Source of the DNA: CBDIHP01 sp965279195
GTDB taxonomy: Bacteria > Planctomycetota > Planctomycetia > Isosphaerales > Isosphaeraceae
Direction: 5' to 3'
Length of the DNA stretch: 64,000 bases
Assembly (NCBI GenBank): GCA_965279195.1
Contig: CBDIHP010000028.1
Span: 60,463 to 124,462, forward strand
In this document: piece after piece, positions 63,567-64,000 of the stretch
Numbering within the stretch: the stretch's first letter is position 1
Layout: every line of letters starts with the position of its first letter
Notes under the pieces: model-generated
Told to the model about the DNA's origin: nothing
What the model saw: the letters and a program-made list of their open reading frames with translations, nothing else
Databases searched by the model: none
Position numbers and translations under genes: made by a program

Positions 63567-64000
63567 ATGGGAGAGGCCCTCGCGATCGCCTGCCGGGGCG
63601 TAGGCGTCAGGCGCGGCGAGCGACGGATCCTGGAGGGGGTCGACTGGGCCGTGCCAGAGGGCTCCGTCGCGGCCGTGCTCGGGCCCAACGGCAGCGGCAA
63701 GAGCACCCTCGCCCGGGTCATCTCCGGATACGTCTGGGCGTCCGAGGGATCCGTCAGCGTCCTCGGCGGGGCCTTCGGCGACATCGTGATGCACGAACTG
63801 CGCAAGGATTTACGCCTCGTGCAGCCGCAGGGGGAGTTCTCGCCGGACCCCGAGATGACCGCCAGGCAGGTCGTGCAGAGCGGGGCGTTCGGCACCCTCG
63901 GGCTCTACGACCCCGTCTCCGACGAGCTCGCCGCCGAGGCCGACGCGAGGCTGGCGGAGGTCGGCCTGGGGCACGTCGGCCGGCAGGTCTTCCAGAGCCT
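63567..64000 (+). CDS. ABC transporter ATP-binding protein (partial)
   Basis: The first 144 residues of an ABC ATPase that continues past the window end. Walker A is LGPNGSGKST, the Q-loop is LVQPQGEFSPDP, and the region before (GVGVRRGERRILEGVDWAVP) is the usual A-loop/beta subdomain. The signature motif and Walker B lie outside. ATG 63567 is chosen; ATG 63537 in the same frame is possible. It resembles single-domain ATPases of the molybdate/iron import type (ModF or FecE-like), but substrate cannot be inferred from this fragment. Confidence 0.85.
   Translation, partial: MGEALAIACRGVGVRRGERRILEGVDWAVPEGSVAAVLGPNGSGKSTLARVISGYVWASEGSVSVLGGAFGDIVMHELRKDLRLVQPQGEFSPDPEMTARQVVQSGAFGTLGLYDPVSDELAAEADARLAEVGLGHVGRQVFQS

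Overview
The window is high-GC DNA with the gene content of a planctomycete, most likely of the Isosphaeraceae type. The diagnostic families are three proteins with planctomycete cytochrome-like plus DUF1549/DUF1553 domains (here called PSD1 proteins), three DUF1501 proteins, three large membrane-anchored Ser/Thr kinases, an ECF sigma factor next to one of those kinases, and N-terminal LExLExR-type motifs on exported or membrane proteins. The genus is inference; no rRNA is present.

Layout. (1) 1-2240: a small HTH-like protein and a Ser/Thr kinase. (2) 2606-8130: a compact accessory module with a small ORF, an AlpA-like HTH, a RepA-like ATPase, a CHC2/Toprim primase, a small DNA-binding-like protein, a three-copy operator-like repeat, a small orphan and a tyrosine recombinase. 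It ends at a tRNA-Ser(GCU), whose antisense strand encodes the integrase C-terminus. It looks like a minimal replicative integrative element or satellite with no visible structural genes. (3) 8259-13243: DUF1501/PSD1 pair on the minus strand. (4) 13488-14493: DUF29, antitoxin and ParE-like toxin overlapping one another. (5) 14637-18695: glycine-rich secreted protein, small secreted OB-like protein and an FHA-kinase. (6) 19032-26129: DUF1275, DinB-like, DUF1624-like membrane protein, cytochrome P450 and a DUF4394/Calx-beta protein. (7) 26456-37574: htpG, then an unknown membrane protein, ECF sigma factor and Ser/Thr kinase as one signalling operon, a sigma-54 activator and a frameshifted calcium-binding-repeat protein. 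(8) 37915-48807: orphan PSD1, SWIM/SNF2 pair, a glycoside-hydrolase-like protein with a DUF1501 protein. (9) 48943-53670: a giant multi-PAS hybrid histidine kinase. (10) 54604-64000: a secreted hypothetical, a second PSD1/DUF1501 pair, a secreted helical-repeat protein, a small protein and the start of an ABC ATPase.

The most unusual content is intergenic. At least two superfamilies of palindromic repeats fill the gaps. One is made of 8-9-nt-periodic arms (AACCACAGAGACACAGAG, AACCGCAAAGACGCAAAG, AACCGCCAGGACGCC) arranged as inverted repeats. It precedes all three DUF1501 genes and supplies the TGA stop codon of three other genes. The other is a set of roughly 135-185-bp elements with terminal inverted repeats built from small hairpins whose stems co-vary (GGGTC/GACCC, GCATC/GATGC, GGATC/GATCC) around a constant TCC(C/A) or NGGA loop. 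These elements look like mobile or structured non-coding units and are the best candidates for something undescribed.

All calls are from reading sequence and translations; no database search was run.
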